Origin: Pleionea sp052032335 | Lineage (GTDB): Bacteria; Pseudomonadota; Gammaproteobacteria; Enterobacterales; Kangiellaceae | Length of the DNA: 33,121 bases | Reading direction: 5' to 3' | NCBI GenBank assembly: GCA_052032335.1 | Contig: JBPEWV010000219.1 | Span: 1 to 33,121 of the forward strand | Shown here: piece by piece, positions 15,959-24,220 of the stretch | How positions within the stretch are numbered: the stretch's first letter is position 1 | Layout: each line of letters begins with the position of its first letter | Program-made: the position numbers and the translations under genes | Notes under the pieces: model-generated | What the model was told of the DNA's origin: nothing | What the model saw: only the letters and a program-made list of their open reading frames with translations | Databases searched by the model: none

Positions 15959-17851
15959 TTACAGCTGCTTCGATTCAATCCAACGGTCGATCTTCGACTC
16001 AAGAACCGTCATGGGCACTGCGCCGCCGAGTAACACCAAATCGTGGAACTCTGCCAAATTAAAATTCTCACCCATTTGCTTTTGCGCTTTTTCTCTCAGC
16101 TCAACGATTTTGATCATACCCAGTTTATAACCAAGCGCTTGCCCCGGCCAGGCCATATAACGTTCAATCTCGGCGACCACGTCAGATTCGGCCGAGCCGG
16201 TGGTTTTAGCCATGTAATCAATCGCCTGTTCTCTGGTCCAGCGTTTATGGTGCAGCCCGGTATCAACCACCAGACGAACCGCACGAAACAGTTCGGCCTG
16301 CAGTCGCCCGAGATCGCCAAACGGATCATCTTTGTACATTCCTATTTCTTTCGCCACCAATTCGGAATACAAAGCCCAGCCTTCAACGTAAGCATTGTAA
16401 GGCGCAATTCGACGAAGCAATGGCAAGTCACCTTGCGCCAGATTCAACGCAATTTGCCAATGATGTCCCGGGTTGGCTTCGTGGTAGGTTAATGTTTTTA
16501 AACTGTACTTGGGGTTGGCTTTCATGTCGCGCAAGTTAATCCAATATACGCCCGGCTTGCTGCCATCGAGCGATGGCGGCGTGTATTGACCACCGGGAGC
16601 ACCATCTTCAATATCCTTTGGAAAGGCGCGAACTTCTACCTCATAAGGCGGCTTGGTTCGAAACAGGCCCGCCATTTTTTCATTCATTTCATCAATGTAA
16701 GCGTTGAGGTCGGCGAGCAGTTGTTTGCGTCCTTCATCACTGTCTTCGTATAAAAATCGCGACTCTTGATTTATTCGCTTCATGCGCGCGCCGACACTGC
16801 CCTTGTTGTAGCCCATTGGCGAAAGAATGCGATCCATTTCGGCACTGATGCGCTTCACTTCGTTCAATCCTACCTGGTGAATGTCATCCGCACTCAATGT
16901 TGAATCGCCTAACTGCAAAATAGCATCCTGATAATAACCAGCACCACCCGGTTGCGCCCAAATTCCATCTTCTTCTCGAGCTTTTTCTAGCGTTGTTTTA
17001 ACGGTCTCGGTCACTTTTACAAAAGCAGGATACACAACGTCTTTCATTTGTCGTTTTGCTTCGTCAACCAATATCGCTTTTTCTTCCAGCGTGAGTCCTT
17101 CAACCTTGTCCAGCTTGGTGACAAAATTTTCAAACAATGGGTGTTTTTCGGGCTTTGGTTGCACAAACTTGGTCAGATAATTTATGGCACCATTTAAGAC
17201 TTCACTGGGTGGGATCCAACCCTGTTCAATATCGCTCAAAAATTTTTCTTCTACGCTTGTTACAAATTGATCGAACTGTGCCAGCCGCGCAATGTAATCA
17301 AGTGCATCTTGTTCAGACTTCAACCGATGGTCATTTTGCAGTGTTCTCGGGGTGTCCATCAGTGGACCATTAATCTGATTAATAATAAATGGCGATAATC
17401 CCATCCAGGTATCGATGTAACCGAATGGATAATCAGGGTGACCGGCGTAGTATCGCGTAATATTGGCCATCACCTGTTGATTCTGTTTGGCTTGTTCACT
17501 TAAGTTGCTATCGGGATACTCGGCAATAGCTTTGGAAACCGAGAACAGTTGATCGCGAAAAGTTTTTTCGGCCTTGGGCGAATGATCGGCCAACTGGTTG
17601 GCGTAATAGTCGCCCACTTGCTCCATTTCCAATCCATACAGCGTTGCACCAACGGGTCGATTGCGAAATAAGATCTGGGTAGCGCTTTGGTACAGCTCTT
17701 CAAGACTGGTGTGTGCTTTAGCGTCTGGAATTTGTTCTGCCTGCTGTATTTTATCTTCGGGATGCGGAGGCGGCGTTTCGTCTTTACCAGAATCGCAAGC
17801 CGTCAAGGCTAACATCAGCGAAAAAAGCCACCAGTTTTGTTTTATTTTCAT
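15959..17851 (-). CDS. DUF885-family zinc metallopeptidase lipoprotein
   Basis: Envelope lipoprotein of 630 residues. A type II signal peptide (KIKQNWWLFSLMLALTAC) ends in the lipobox LTAC with lipidated C19; the next residue is D20, which in E. coli would favour inner-membrane retention. The rest is a helical DUF885 protein with the metal motif HEANPGHH at 457-464. This family is related in fold to M32/M3-type thermolysin-like peptidases and is presumed to act on peptides. A Shine-Dalgarno (AGGAAA) lies about 9 nt before the ATG. Monocistronic, divergent from yajQ. Peptide scavenging or envelope protein turnover is likely; the substrate cannot be read from the sequence. Confidence 0.9.
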   Translation of the reverse strand: MKIKQNWWLFSLMLALTACDSGKDETPPPHPEDKIQQAEQIPDAKAHTSLEELYQSATQILFRNRPVGATLYGLEMEQVGDYYANQLADHSPKAEKTFRDQLFSVSKAIAEYPDSNLSEQAKQNQQVMANITRYYAGHPDYPFGYIDTWMGLSPFIINQINGPLMDTPRTLQNDHRLKSEQDALDYIARLAQFDQFVTSVEEKFLSDIEQGWIPPSEVLNGAINYLTKFVQPKPEKHPLFENFVTKLDKVEGLTLEEKAILVDEAKRQMKDVVYPAFVKVTETVKTTLEKAREEDGIWAQPGGAGYYQDAILQLGDSTLSADDIHQVGLNEVKRISAEMDRILSPMGYNKGSVGARMKRINQESRFLYEDSDEGRKQLLADLNAYIDEMNEKMAGLFRTKPPYEVEVRAFPKDIEDGAPGGQYTPPSLDGSKPGVYWINLRDMKANPKYSLKTLTYHEANPGHHWQIALNLAQGDLPLLRRIAPYNAYVEGWALYSELVAKEIGMYKDDPFGDLGRLQAELFRAVRLVVDTGLHHKRWTREQAIDYMAKTTGSAESDVVAEIERYMAWPGQALGYKLGMIKIVELREKAQKQMGENFNLAEFHDLVLLGGAVPMTVLESKIDRWIESKQL

Positions 17852-18015
17852 CGTATTGGTTTCCTAATCTGGTATCACACACCGGATTTACTATACTATT
17901 GAACGATAGGAGAAAGACGATCAGTCTGACACAATTGCAGTTATTTTTCGAGTATGGCATCTCGCATTAATAAACTTATCGTAAATTAACAAAATTAACA
18001 TTCAGGACCAAAACC

Positions 18016-18498
18016 ATGCCTTCTTTTGACATTGTGACCGAAGTAGAATCTACCGAAATTAAAAATGCAGTTGAAAATGCTAACAGAGAGCTGACAACAC
18101 GTTACGACTTCAAAGGTGTCGAGGCGTCTTTTGATCTCAAAGAAGACAGTGTTAAAGTATCCACAGAAAGTGATTTTCAGGTTCAGCAAATGATGGATAT
18201 TTTGCGCAATGCCTGCACCAAACGAAAAATCGATCCTCGCAGCTTAAAAGCTGGAGATACGCAACATTCCGGCAAAACATTTTTCAAAGAAGTTTCGTTT
18301 ATTCAGGGCATCGACAAAGATGTCGCAAAAAAGTTGGTCAAACAAATAAAAGATTCGAAGTTAAAAGTTCAACCCTCGATACAAGGCGATAAAGTTCGCG
18401 TCACCGGAAAAAAGCGTGATGACTTACAATCGGCCATGGCCATTGTTCGCGAGCTCGACTTAGGTCAACCCTTTCAGTTTGATAATTTTAGAGATTAG
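18016..18498 (+). CDS. yajQ: YajQ-family nucleotide (c-di-GMP) binding protein
   Basis: Small soluble protein of 160 residues with two ferredoxin-like halves, typical of the YajQ/UPF0234 family. The N-terminus PSFDIVTEVESTEIKNAVEN and the segment TTRYDFKGVEASFDL are highly characteristic, as is the end LDLGQPFQFDNFRD. In Xanthomonas and other gammaproteobacteria, YajQ proteins bind c-di-GMP and modulate transcription factors; in E. coli the role is less clear. The rimK set begins 45 bp downstream on the same strand. A membrane diguanylate cyclase gene lies 2.4 kb upstream. Co-transcription with rimK is possible. Confidence 0.95.
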   Translation: MPSFDIVTEVESTEIKNAVENANRELTTRYDFKGVEASFDLKEDSVKVSTESDFQVQQMMDILRNACTKRKIDPRSLKAGDTQHSGKTFFKEVSFIQGIDKDVAKKLVKQIKDSKLKVQPSIQGDKVRVTGKKRDDLQSAMAIVRELDLGQPFQFDNFRD

Positions 18499-18543
18499 TT
18501 TAGCTGCATAAACTCTAGCTTAACCAAAAGGAACTCTTAGTTT

Positions 18544-19449
18544 ATGAAAATTGCGATCCTTTCAAGAAATCCCAGTTTATATTCAACTCGGCGATTGCAA
18601 GAAGCCGGCATTGCAGCTGGACACGAGGTCGACGTGATCGACACCTTGCACTGCTACATGGATATTACCAGCAGTCGACCAACCGTACGCTATAAAGGTG
18701 AAGCACTGCCCAAATACGACGCAATCATTCCCAGAATTGGCGCATCAGTGACATTTTATGGCACAGCGGTGGTTCGTCAGTTCGAAATGATGGGCACCTT
18801 CTCGATTAATGAGTCGGTTGCCATCAGTCGCTCACGCGACAAACTTCGCTCGTTGCAACTGTTATCGCGCAAAGGCATCGGCTTGCCCAGAACCGGCTTT
18901 GCTCGTAACCCGGACAAAATCGATGACTTGTTAAAAAATGTGGGCGGTGCGCCTGTCGTTATAAAGTTACTCGAAGGCACACAGGGTATTGGCGTTGTAT
19001 TGGCAGAAACCAAGAAAGCGGCAGAAAGCATTATCGAAGCGTTCATGGGATTAAAAGCCAACATTCTGGTGCAGGAATACATCAAAGAGGCCGGCGGCTC
19101 TGATATTCGTTGTCTGGTCATAGGCGACAAAGTCGTTGCCGCTATGAAACGACAAGCCGCGCCGGGTGAGTTTCGCTCCAACCTACACCGTGGTGGCAGC
19201 GCCGAGTTGATCAAGCTCAAACCCAACGAACGTAAAACCGCCATTCAGGCAGCAAAAGCCATGGGGTTAAACATGTGTGGCGTCGACATACTGCGATCCA
19301 ACAACGGTCCTGTGGTGATGGAAGTGAACTCATCGCCCGGTCTGGAGGGCATCGAAAATGCCACGCAAAAAGACGTTGCCAGCATGGTGTTTGACTTTAT
19401 CGTTAAAGAAGCCAAACCGAATAAAACCAGAACTAAAGGCAAAGGATAG
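18544..19449 (+). CDS. rimK: Ribosomal protein S6--L-glutamate ligase RimK
   Basis: ATP-grasp ligase that adds glutamates to the C-terminus of ribosomal protein S6. The 301-residue product matches the E. coli length (300). It has the N-terminal KIAILSRNPSLYSTRRL, the ATP-binding strand PVVIKLLEGTQGIGV at 137-151, the HRGGSAELIKL segment (about 219-229), and the magnesium-binding MEVNSSPGLEGIE at about 259-271. In Pseudomonas, RimK activity is stimulated by c-di-GMP and controlled by RimB. The next gene starts 6 bp after the stop and the third abuts it, giving a three-gene unit with candidate trimming enzymes. The short Lys-rich tail is unremarkable. Confidence 0.95.
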   Translation: MKIAILSRNPSLYSTRRLQEAGIAAGHEVDVIDTLHCYMDITSSRPTVRYKGEALPKYDAIIPRIGASVTFYGTAVVRQFEMMGTFSINESVAISRSRDKLRSLQLLSRKGIGLPRTGFARNPDKIDDLLKNVGGAPVVIKLLEGTQGIGVVLAETKKAAESIIEAFMGLKANILVQEYIKEAGGSDIRCLVIGDKVVAAMKRQAAPGEFRSNLHRGGSAELIKLKPNERKTAIQAAKAMGLNMCGVDILRSNNGPVVMEVNSSPGLEGIENATQKDVASMVFDFIVKEAKPNKTRTKGKG

Positions 19450-19455
19450 TTCATC

Positions 19456-20511
19456 GTGTCTGACGATTTTGTGATTGGCGGCGAAACCATCAAGCCCGGA
19501 GAAACGCGTAAGCTTGATATCCCGATAGTACGGCTGTACACCGACACCAGTATGTATTTACCCGTGTTTATCAAGCGCGGTAAAAAGCCCGGCCCAACGG
19601 TATTTGTCAGTGCTGCAATTCACGGCGATGAATTAAATGGTATCGAGATTATTAGCCGACTGATCAACAGTAAAAGTATTAAAAACATAAAAGGCACTTT
19701 GATTGCCGTACCGTTAGTGAACGCCTACGGCGTTCTCAATCACAGTCGTTACCTGCCCGACCGGCGCGATCTGAATCGCGTGTTTCCGGGCAGTAAAAAA
19801 GGATCACTGGCGGGTCGTTTGGCACAAATTTTTATGCAGGAAATAGTCAAGCAATGCGACTATGGCATCGACTTGCATACCGGCGCCATTCATCGCAGCA
19901 ACCTACCGCAAATACGCGCCAACCTGGATGATGAAAAAACGCTCGCCATGGCCAAGGCCTTCGGAGTTCCAGTCATTATAAACTCCAATCTACGCGACGG
20001 TTCACTCCGAGCCAGCGCGAACGAACTTGGCATCTGCATGCTGTTGTACGAAGCCGGAGAAGCACTGCGCTTTGATGAGTTAAGTATTCGCGTTGGTTAT
20101 CGCGGCATCATCAACGTCTTGCGCCACCTCGGCATGCTCGCTAAAAGCAAAAGTAAACGCGCGCCCATCGAACCTTACGTGGTGAAAGACAGCGGCTGGG
20201 TTCGCGCCCCGGACAGCGGCTTTATCAGCCACAAACACGAACTGGGCGATTACGTTTATAAGGGCGATATTTTAGCAACGGTTAAAGATCCTTACGGAGA
20301 AGTCATAGACACCATTAAAAGTCACGCTGACGGTGTTATCATCGGGAAGCAGAATATCCCTTTGGTGCACGAAGGCGAAGCGGTGTATCACATCGCTTAC
20401 TTTAAGCAATCAGAAGAAGTGATAGAGAGCCTTGAACACTTTCAAGACACTTACAGTGACACGGGCAACGCATCTGTGAAATCCGATGACGTTCCCCTTG
20501 AGGAAATCTAG
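19456..20511 (+). CDS. Succinylglutamate desuccinylase/aspartoacylase-family zinc hydrolase
   Basis: M14-like zinc amidohydrolase of 351 residues. Zinc ligands are H56 and E59 in AAIHGDELNG and H141 in DLHTG. DLNR at 105-108 would bind the substrate carboxylate, and E199 in LLYEAGEA is the likely general base. A C-terminal beta domain (about 235-330) follows. The family removes acyl groups or C-terminal amino acids; here it sits between rimK and a RimB-like gene, so processing of glutamyl tails or their products is an attractive inference. It starts with GTG, 6 bp after rimK, with AAGGA as Shine-Dalgarno. It is longer than AstE and not in an arginine-catabolism operon, so the astE name is not given. 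Confidence 0.88.
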   Translation: MSDDFVIGGETIKPGETRKLDIPIVRLYTDTSMYLPVFIKRGKKPGPTVFVSAAIHGDELNGIEIISRLINSKSIKNIKGTLIAVPLVNAYGVLNHSRYLPDRRDLNRVFPGSKKGSLAGRLAQIFMQEIVKQCDYGIDLHTGAIHRSNLPQIRANLDDEKTLAMAKAFGVPVIINSNLRDGSLRASANELGICMLLYEAGEALRFDELSIRVGYRGIINVLRHLGMLAKSKSKRAPIEPYVVKDSGWVRAPDSGFISHKHELGDYVYKGDILATVKDPYGEVIDTIKSHADGVIIGKQNIPLVHEGEAVYHIAYFKQSEEVIESLEHFQDTYSDTGNASVKSDDVPLEEI

Positions 20512-20949
20512 ATGACTCAAAACGAAAAACAAATGGTCGGGATCACTGAGTTGTGCGATCTCCCGGAGCTCGAGATCAGTGGATTACACGTGCGGGTTGA
20601 TACCGGCGCCAAAACATCCTCACTGCATGTCGATAACCTGCAGGAGTTTGATAAAAATAAAGAGCTTTGGGTCAGCTTTGATATCCACCCCGATTACCAC
20701 AACGTCGATAAAATTGTGCGGCGAGAAGCGAAGGTGAAAGCCATTCGTTCGATAAAAAGCTCGAACGCTATTAAAGAACACCGCTACGTTATCGATACAC
20801 AAATCACCTTGGGCGATGACAGCTGGACCATCGAGCTGACACTAACGGATCGTTCGGGAATGACTTACCTGATGTTATTAGGACGAGAAGCCATGCAGGG
20901 CCGACTCATCGTCGACCCTGAATTGGAGTATGTATTAAAAGCCGATTAA
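20512..20949 (+). CDS. Retropepsin-like protease, RimB type (PF05618, 'ATP-dependent zinc protease' family)
   Basis: Product of 145 residues with a single retropepsin-like fold. The catalytic-type motif D30-T-G in HVRVDTGAKTSSLHV lies near the N-terminus, and LMLLGREAMQGRLIVDP follows near the C-terminus, the usual hydrophobic-Gly flap partner. The family is annotated as zinc protease, but the DTG motif points to an aspartic-protease-like dimer. In Pseudomonas the equivalent RimB acts with RimK in S6 modification. The ATG directly abuts the preceding stop (TAGATG), so translation is coupled. Its stop codon overlaps the maoP stop on the other strand. Confidence 0.87.
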   Translation: MTQNEKQMVGITELCDLPELEISGLHVRVDTGAKTSSLHVDNLQEFDKNKELWVSFDIHPDYHNVDKIVRREAKVKAIRSIKSSNAIKEHRYVIDTQITLGDDSWTIELTLTDRSGMTYLMLLGREAMQGRLIVDPELEYVLKAD

Positions 20950-21317
20950 GCTTCTAATCGTTCGTCGTAGTCGTCGTCGAGATCATTATCTCCGTCGTCG
21001 TAGTCGACATCGCTATCGTCGACTATGCGACGAGTGGTTAACCAGACGGGCGCACGATTGCTGCGCTTCAAGTACTTAAGCCAAGCTTTCTCTGCCAAGG
21101 TTTCTGGCTCGACTTCACCACGAACTACTTGCACAAAATGTTCGTCTTCTGGCGTCATATCCTGGACCATTCCGGCCGACAAAGCACGGAACAAATTGCC
21201 ATACTTCTCCAGACACTCCACCTCGGACAAGGTGAAATCTCCCGACCGTGAGAATCCATAGGGATAATGTTGGTCGTCAAAAAAACGCCGATTTAAAAAA
21301 CCTTCTCTAGATTGCAT
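20946..21317 (-). CDS. maoP: MaoP/DUF413 family protein
   Basis: MaoP (formerly YifE) organises the Ori macrodomain of the chromosome in E. coli together with the maoS site. The product has 123 residues from the ATG at 21317; its core (NRRFFDDQHYPYGFSRSGDF, then LLxxHG-like CLEKYGNLFRAL and VVRGEVEPETLAEKAWLKYL) matches E. coli YifE closely, with an acidic Asp-rich C-terminal tail. GGAGG lies 8 nt before this ATG, whereas it falls on top of the alternative ATG (21323) and TTG (21332), so 21317 is preferred. In E. coli maoP is divergent from hdfR; that pairing is kept here with one small gene inserted. Confidence 0.9.
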   Translation of the reverse strand: MQSREGFLNRRFFDDQHYPYGFSRSGDFTLSEVECLEKYGNLFRALSAGMVQDMTPEDEHFVQVVRGEVEPETLAEKAWLKYLKRSNRAPVWLTTRRIVDDSDVDYDDGDNDLDDDYDERLEA

Positions 21318-21330
21318 AGCCATAACCTCC

Positions 21331-21379
21331 AACTAGTTAACACTCGCTTTCTATCAGAACTGACAACAAATGTTTAACA
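21331..21379. promoter_or_regulatory. Palindromes upstream of maoP
   Basis: The 98-bp space between maoP and the next gene holds AACTAGTT (21331-21338), overlapping GTTAAC (21336-21341), and TGTTTAACA (21371-21379). E. coli has a palindromic maoS site near maoP. I cannot recall its sequence well enough to claim a match, so these are only candidates for a site or operator. Confidence 0.3.
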
Positions 21380-21415
21380 AAACAATTCTATCGTTATGAC
21401 AAATTTTTTCGATGG

Positions 21416-21769
21416 TTAAACACTGACGCGTTCTAACAAAGCAATCACTTCTCTCGCGGCACAACCTTCGAACAATGAATCAAAGTCTTCACCGTCATCC
21501 GTTTGCGCTTCTGCCGAACATTGCTCTTCAATTGTATAGACATCTTCATCTGTTATAGGCTCATCGGTATCGAACACGCGACCACTTAATTGGTGCGTAC
21601 ATTGAGAAACCATAGACTCTAATGCTGGGGATTCAAGCCCTATTTTAGCCCCGGAATTATGACAAATTTGAGTCAGTTTTTGCGTTGCTTGCGTATCGCC
21701 GTCATTCGAAGCATCAATATTCGCACTAAGAGCCGTGGCCACGAGCGCAACCATAAATTTTAAAGCCAT
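21416..21769 (-). CDS. Small secreted acidic protein with four cysteines, unknown function
   Basis: I do not recognise this gene. The 117-residue product begins with a short Sec-type signal (ALKFMVALVATALSANIDA), with a likely cut near residue 20. The mature part is acidic and has four cysteines (C36, C57, C84, C103), which could form two disulfides in the periplasm. There is no lipobox. A GGAGA Shine-Dalgarno is close to the start (AAATGGC context). It sits between maoP and hdfR, which are direct neighbours in E. coli, so it is lineage-specific here. Its codon use looks like the surroundings. Confidence 0.75.
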   Translation of the reverse strand: MALKFMVALVATALSANIDASNDGDTQATQKLTQICHNSGAKIGLESPALESMVSQCTHQLSGRVFDTDEPITDEDVYTIEEQCSAEAQTDDGEDFDSLFEGCAAREVIALLERVSV

Positions 21770-21860
21770 TTAAATTCTCCAAAAATGAATTCTGATGGCA
21801 TAGTGGCGGAAAGCTGCGGTAAGATAAAACGAAATAAATTACTCTTTACGAGAAATAAAT

Positions 21861-22709
21861 TTGTACAACCTCGACATTAGCCTGTTACGCACCTTTCTGG
21901 AGGTCAATAAAACGCGGCATTTTGGACAAACCGCTGAAAATCTTTATCTTACCCAGTCAGCCGTCAGTGCTCGCATTAAGCAGTTGGAAGATATTTTAGG
22001 CGTGCCCTTATTTCAACGCTATCGGAATAACATCCAACTGACGCCCCAGGGTGAACGATTGATCCATCATGCCGAGCTGATCCTGAACAGCTGGACCCAG
22101 GCTGTTCAGGACGTCTCTCTGCCAGCCAGTCGCTCGCAACTGGTAATAGGAGCTCCACAATCGTTATGGGAGGCGAAACTCAGCAGCTTGCCCATTCGCC
22201 TGTTCGAAGCGATCAAAGACATACATACAAGAACCGAGTCCTTAGACAGCAAAACCATTTTACGTCGACTGCAAGAGCGTACTTTGGACTTAGGGTTTGT
22301 ATTTGATCCGCCCAAAGTCGATGAAGTAGCATCGCAACCGCTAACCTCGATTGAGTTAAAGCTTTACAGCTCCACCCCGAATCAATCACTCAATAATATT
22401 GAAGAGGGACAGTACGTCATGGTGGACTGGGGCCAGAGCTTCTCAGCTTTGCACGCTAAGCATTTACCGCAAATTCGCTCTCCGCGCTTGCACGCCAGCG
22501 ACTGGTTAATGGCGGTTGAGTATTTAATGCAGCTCGGAGGCTATGCGTTTCTGCCGACCAGCCTGGTCGACAGCAAAGCGTTTGAGCTGTATCCAGTAAA
22601 GGACACACCCATTATGCAACGCGAGGTATTTCTGTGTTACCACAGCTCATCGGAAAACATGCCTCATTGGCAAGATATTTACCAGGCCACGCTGCAAGTC
22701 ATGGCGTGA
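21861..22709 (+). CDS. hdfR: LysR-family regulator, HdfR-like
   Basis: DNA-binding LysR protein of 282 residues: winged HTH at about 4-62 (FLEVNKTRHFGQTAENLYLT, then QSAVSARIKQLEDILGV) and a substrate-binding-like domain at about 90-280. The N-terminus LLRTFLEVNKTRHFGQ and QRYRNNIQLTPQGE align very well with E. coli HdfR, a repressor of flhDC and activator of other genes. The pairing with maoP supports the call. The start is TTG at 21861, which gives the family N-terminus; the Shine-Dalgarno is weak. In this organism the targets are not known, and no flagellar gene is in view. Confidence 0.87.
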   Translation: MYNLDISLLRTFLEVNKTRHFGQTAENLYLTQSAVSARIKQLEDILGVPLFQRYRNNIQLTPQGERLIHHAELILNSWTQAVQDVSLPASRSQLVIGAPQSLWEAKLSSLPIRLFEAIKDIHTRTESLDSKTILRRLQERTLDLGFVFDPPKVDEVASQPLTSIELKLYSSTPNQSLNNIEEGQYVMVDWGQSFSALHAKHLPQIRSPRLHASDWLMAVEYLMQLGGYAFLPTSLVDSKAFELYPVKDTPIMQREVFLCYHSSSENMPHWQDIYQATLQVMA

Positions 22710-22730
22710 AAACAACCTGAGTTGGAACCT

Positions 22731-23741
22731 TCAGAGATTTTGAATTTCTCGCTCAAGAGCCGTAATCTTTTTTTCCACCGCGGCTCGCTTTTCTTCCAGT
22801 GACTGTTTCCGCGAAACATTCTCGGGATCCTTTTCCAATAGCATATCGAGTCGCTCTTTACTGGCTCTCAGTAACTCCAGCTTGTCAGCCTGATTCGCCT
22901 TCTCGAACAACAAATCGTCAACCACTTCATCACTGTCAGCGGCAGTTTTACGGCGTCGTTTGCCAGGCTTGGGCATCACCAGGCCATCGCCTAAAGCCCG
23001 AGTGTTCATAAAGTTTGGCGAGACAATTTCGATCGAGCGCTGATGCAAATGATCAATCACCAGGCCATGCAGTTTCGATCGCGTGGAGACGTACGAATCC
23101 AGGCTGGAAATCAGAGCATTCAACACATAATGCACCGAAAAATCGTTGAGCGCTTTGACTTCGACAAACGCGCTGTCAATTTCACAAGCTTTCGCGGCAC
23201 TCAACAAGGCTTCTTCAACATCGGTCCGGTCGACGTCGTACCCCAAGGTAATATCGACGGTCACAAACACGCCACTTTCAGGAAACACTTTTACTGGATG
23301 CGTCACCAAATATAAATTGGGCAAAAAAATCAAACCGCGATCAAAGGTTTGAATTTCAATATTAAGCAAAGTTCGGGCGACCACCTTGCCGGTATAATCC
23401 GTAACCGAAATAAAATCGCCGGTTTTGAAACTGCGTGTGATTTTTAACATCACCCCCGCCAAGGTGTTGCCAAGCAAGTTGGTCGAAGAAAGCGCAATCC
23501 CGGCAGATAGTACAATGCCAATTAACGCCAGAATCTGTCCTTTAAGGCTGTCACCAATTGGCGATGCAGCAATACAGGCAATGAGAAAAACAACTAATAA
23601 AACGTTGTACAATAATTGACGGTAGTATTGCAGCGAATTGGCGTTGCCTTTGCGCGTGCGATACAAAGCTTCCAAACTACCGAAGGTGACAATGCCCGTC
23701 AGTAATACAATGGATAACGGAACAAAAGACAAAAGGTCCAT
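22731..23741 (-). CDS. MscS-family mechanosensitive channel with C-terminal coiled coil
   Basis: Small-conductance stretch-activated channel of the inner membrane, protecting against hypo-osmotic shock. About 336 residues from the ATG at 23741 (a GTG three codons earlier at 23750 is the alternative). Three membrane helices lie at about 5-25, 43-62 and 68-95; the last is a Gly/Ala-rich pore-type helix containing ALSSTNLLGNTLAGVML. Next come the MscS beta domain (GDFISVTDYTGKV; IFLPN) and the mixed cytoplasmic domain to about 245. The tail carries a basic stretch (KPGKRRRKT) and an extended coiled coil from about 270 to the end, an addition to the basic MscS plan. Convergent with hdfR, 21-bp gap. 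Confidence 0.9.
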   Translation of the reverse strand: MDLLSFVPLSIVLLTGIVTFGSLEALYRTRKGNANSLQYYRQLLYNVLLVVFLIACIAASPIGDSLKGQILALIGIVLSAGIALSSTNLLGNTLAGVMLKITRSFKTGDFISVTDYTGKVVARTLLNIEIQTFDRGLIFLPNLYLVTHPVKVFPESGVFVTVDITLGYDVDRTDVEEALLSAAKACEIDSAFVEVKALNDFSVHYVLNALISSLDSYVSTRSKLHGLVIDHLHQRSIEIVSPNFMNTRALGDGLVMPKPGKRRRKTAADSDEVVDDLLFEKANQADKLELLRASKERLDMLLEKDPENVSRKQSLEEKRAAVEKKITALEREIQNL

Positions 23742-23893
23742 AACTGGCACCCAATTTTAGAATCAATGGTTTTGAGAGTAGCAGAATTGGCTTTGACCCG
23801 ACAAGCCATTCACTTTCTCGGGCCAGCTTAATTGTGCTTGGTGACTCTTTTCTGTTTCAGTCTCCGTATTACCCTAAATTTTAACCAAAATGA

Positions 23894-24220
23894 TTACTGC
23901 CTCAACTTAACTGCCGTACCGTAGGCTAACAGTTCAGCCGCCCCCTGAGCCATCAGACTGGTTGAAAAACGCATACCAATAATTGCATCGGCTCCCATTT
24001 TGCGCGCCTCTTCCACCATGCGATCGAGTGCTTGCTCTCGGCTTTCCGCCAGTAACTTGGTGTACTCGTGCACTTCTCCCCCTACCAGCCCACGTAGGCC
24101 AGCCATAATGTCGCGACCAAGATGACGCGCGCGAATGGTATTGCCACGGACAATCCCCAAGGTTTTCTCGATGGTGTAGCCGGGTACCTCATCACTGGTT
24201 GCAATTAATATATGACTCAT
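23894..24220 (-). CDS. UPF0145/YbjQ-family protein
   Basis: Soluble protein of 108 residues of the YbjQ 'heavy-metal-binding' fold, which assembles into pentamers. The core signature is clear: GYTIEKTLGIVRGNTIRARH near 14-33, the central RQ-type helix ESREQALDRMVEEARKMGADAI at about 60-81, and GMRFSTSLMAQGAAELLAYGTAV toward the end. The biochemical role is unknown. Its start overlaps the anti-sigma stop by 4 bp (ATGA), so it is translationally coupled to the sigma/anti-sigma pair, which suggests a link to the same stress response. Last gene of the operon. Confidence 0.9.
   Translation of the reverse strand: MSHILIATSDEVPGYTIEKTLGIVRGNTIRARHLGRDIMAGLRGLVGGEVHEYTKLLAESREQALDRMVEEARKMGADAIIGMRFSTSLMAQGAAELLAYGTAVKLRQ

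Noticed and set aside
19456..20511. Calling the zinc hydrolase astE (arginine succinyltransferase pathway)
   Set aside because: No other ast gene is present, the sequence is longer, and the operon partners are rimK and a RimB-type gene.
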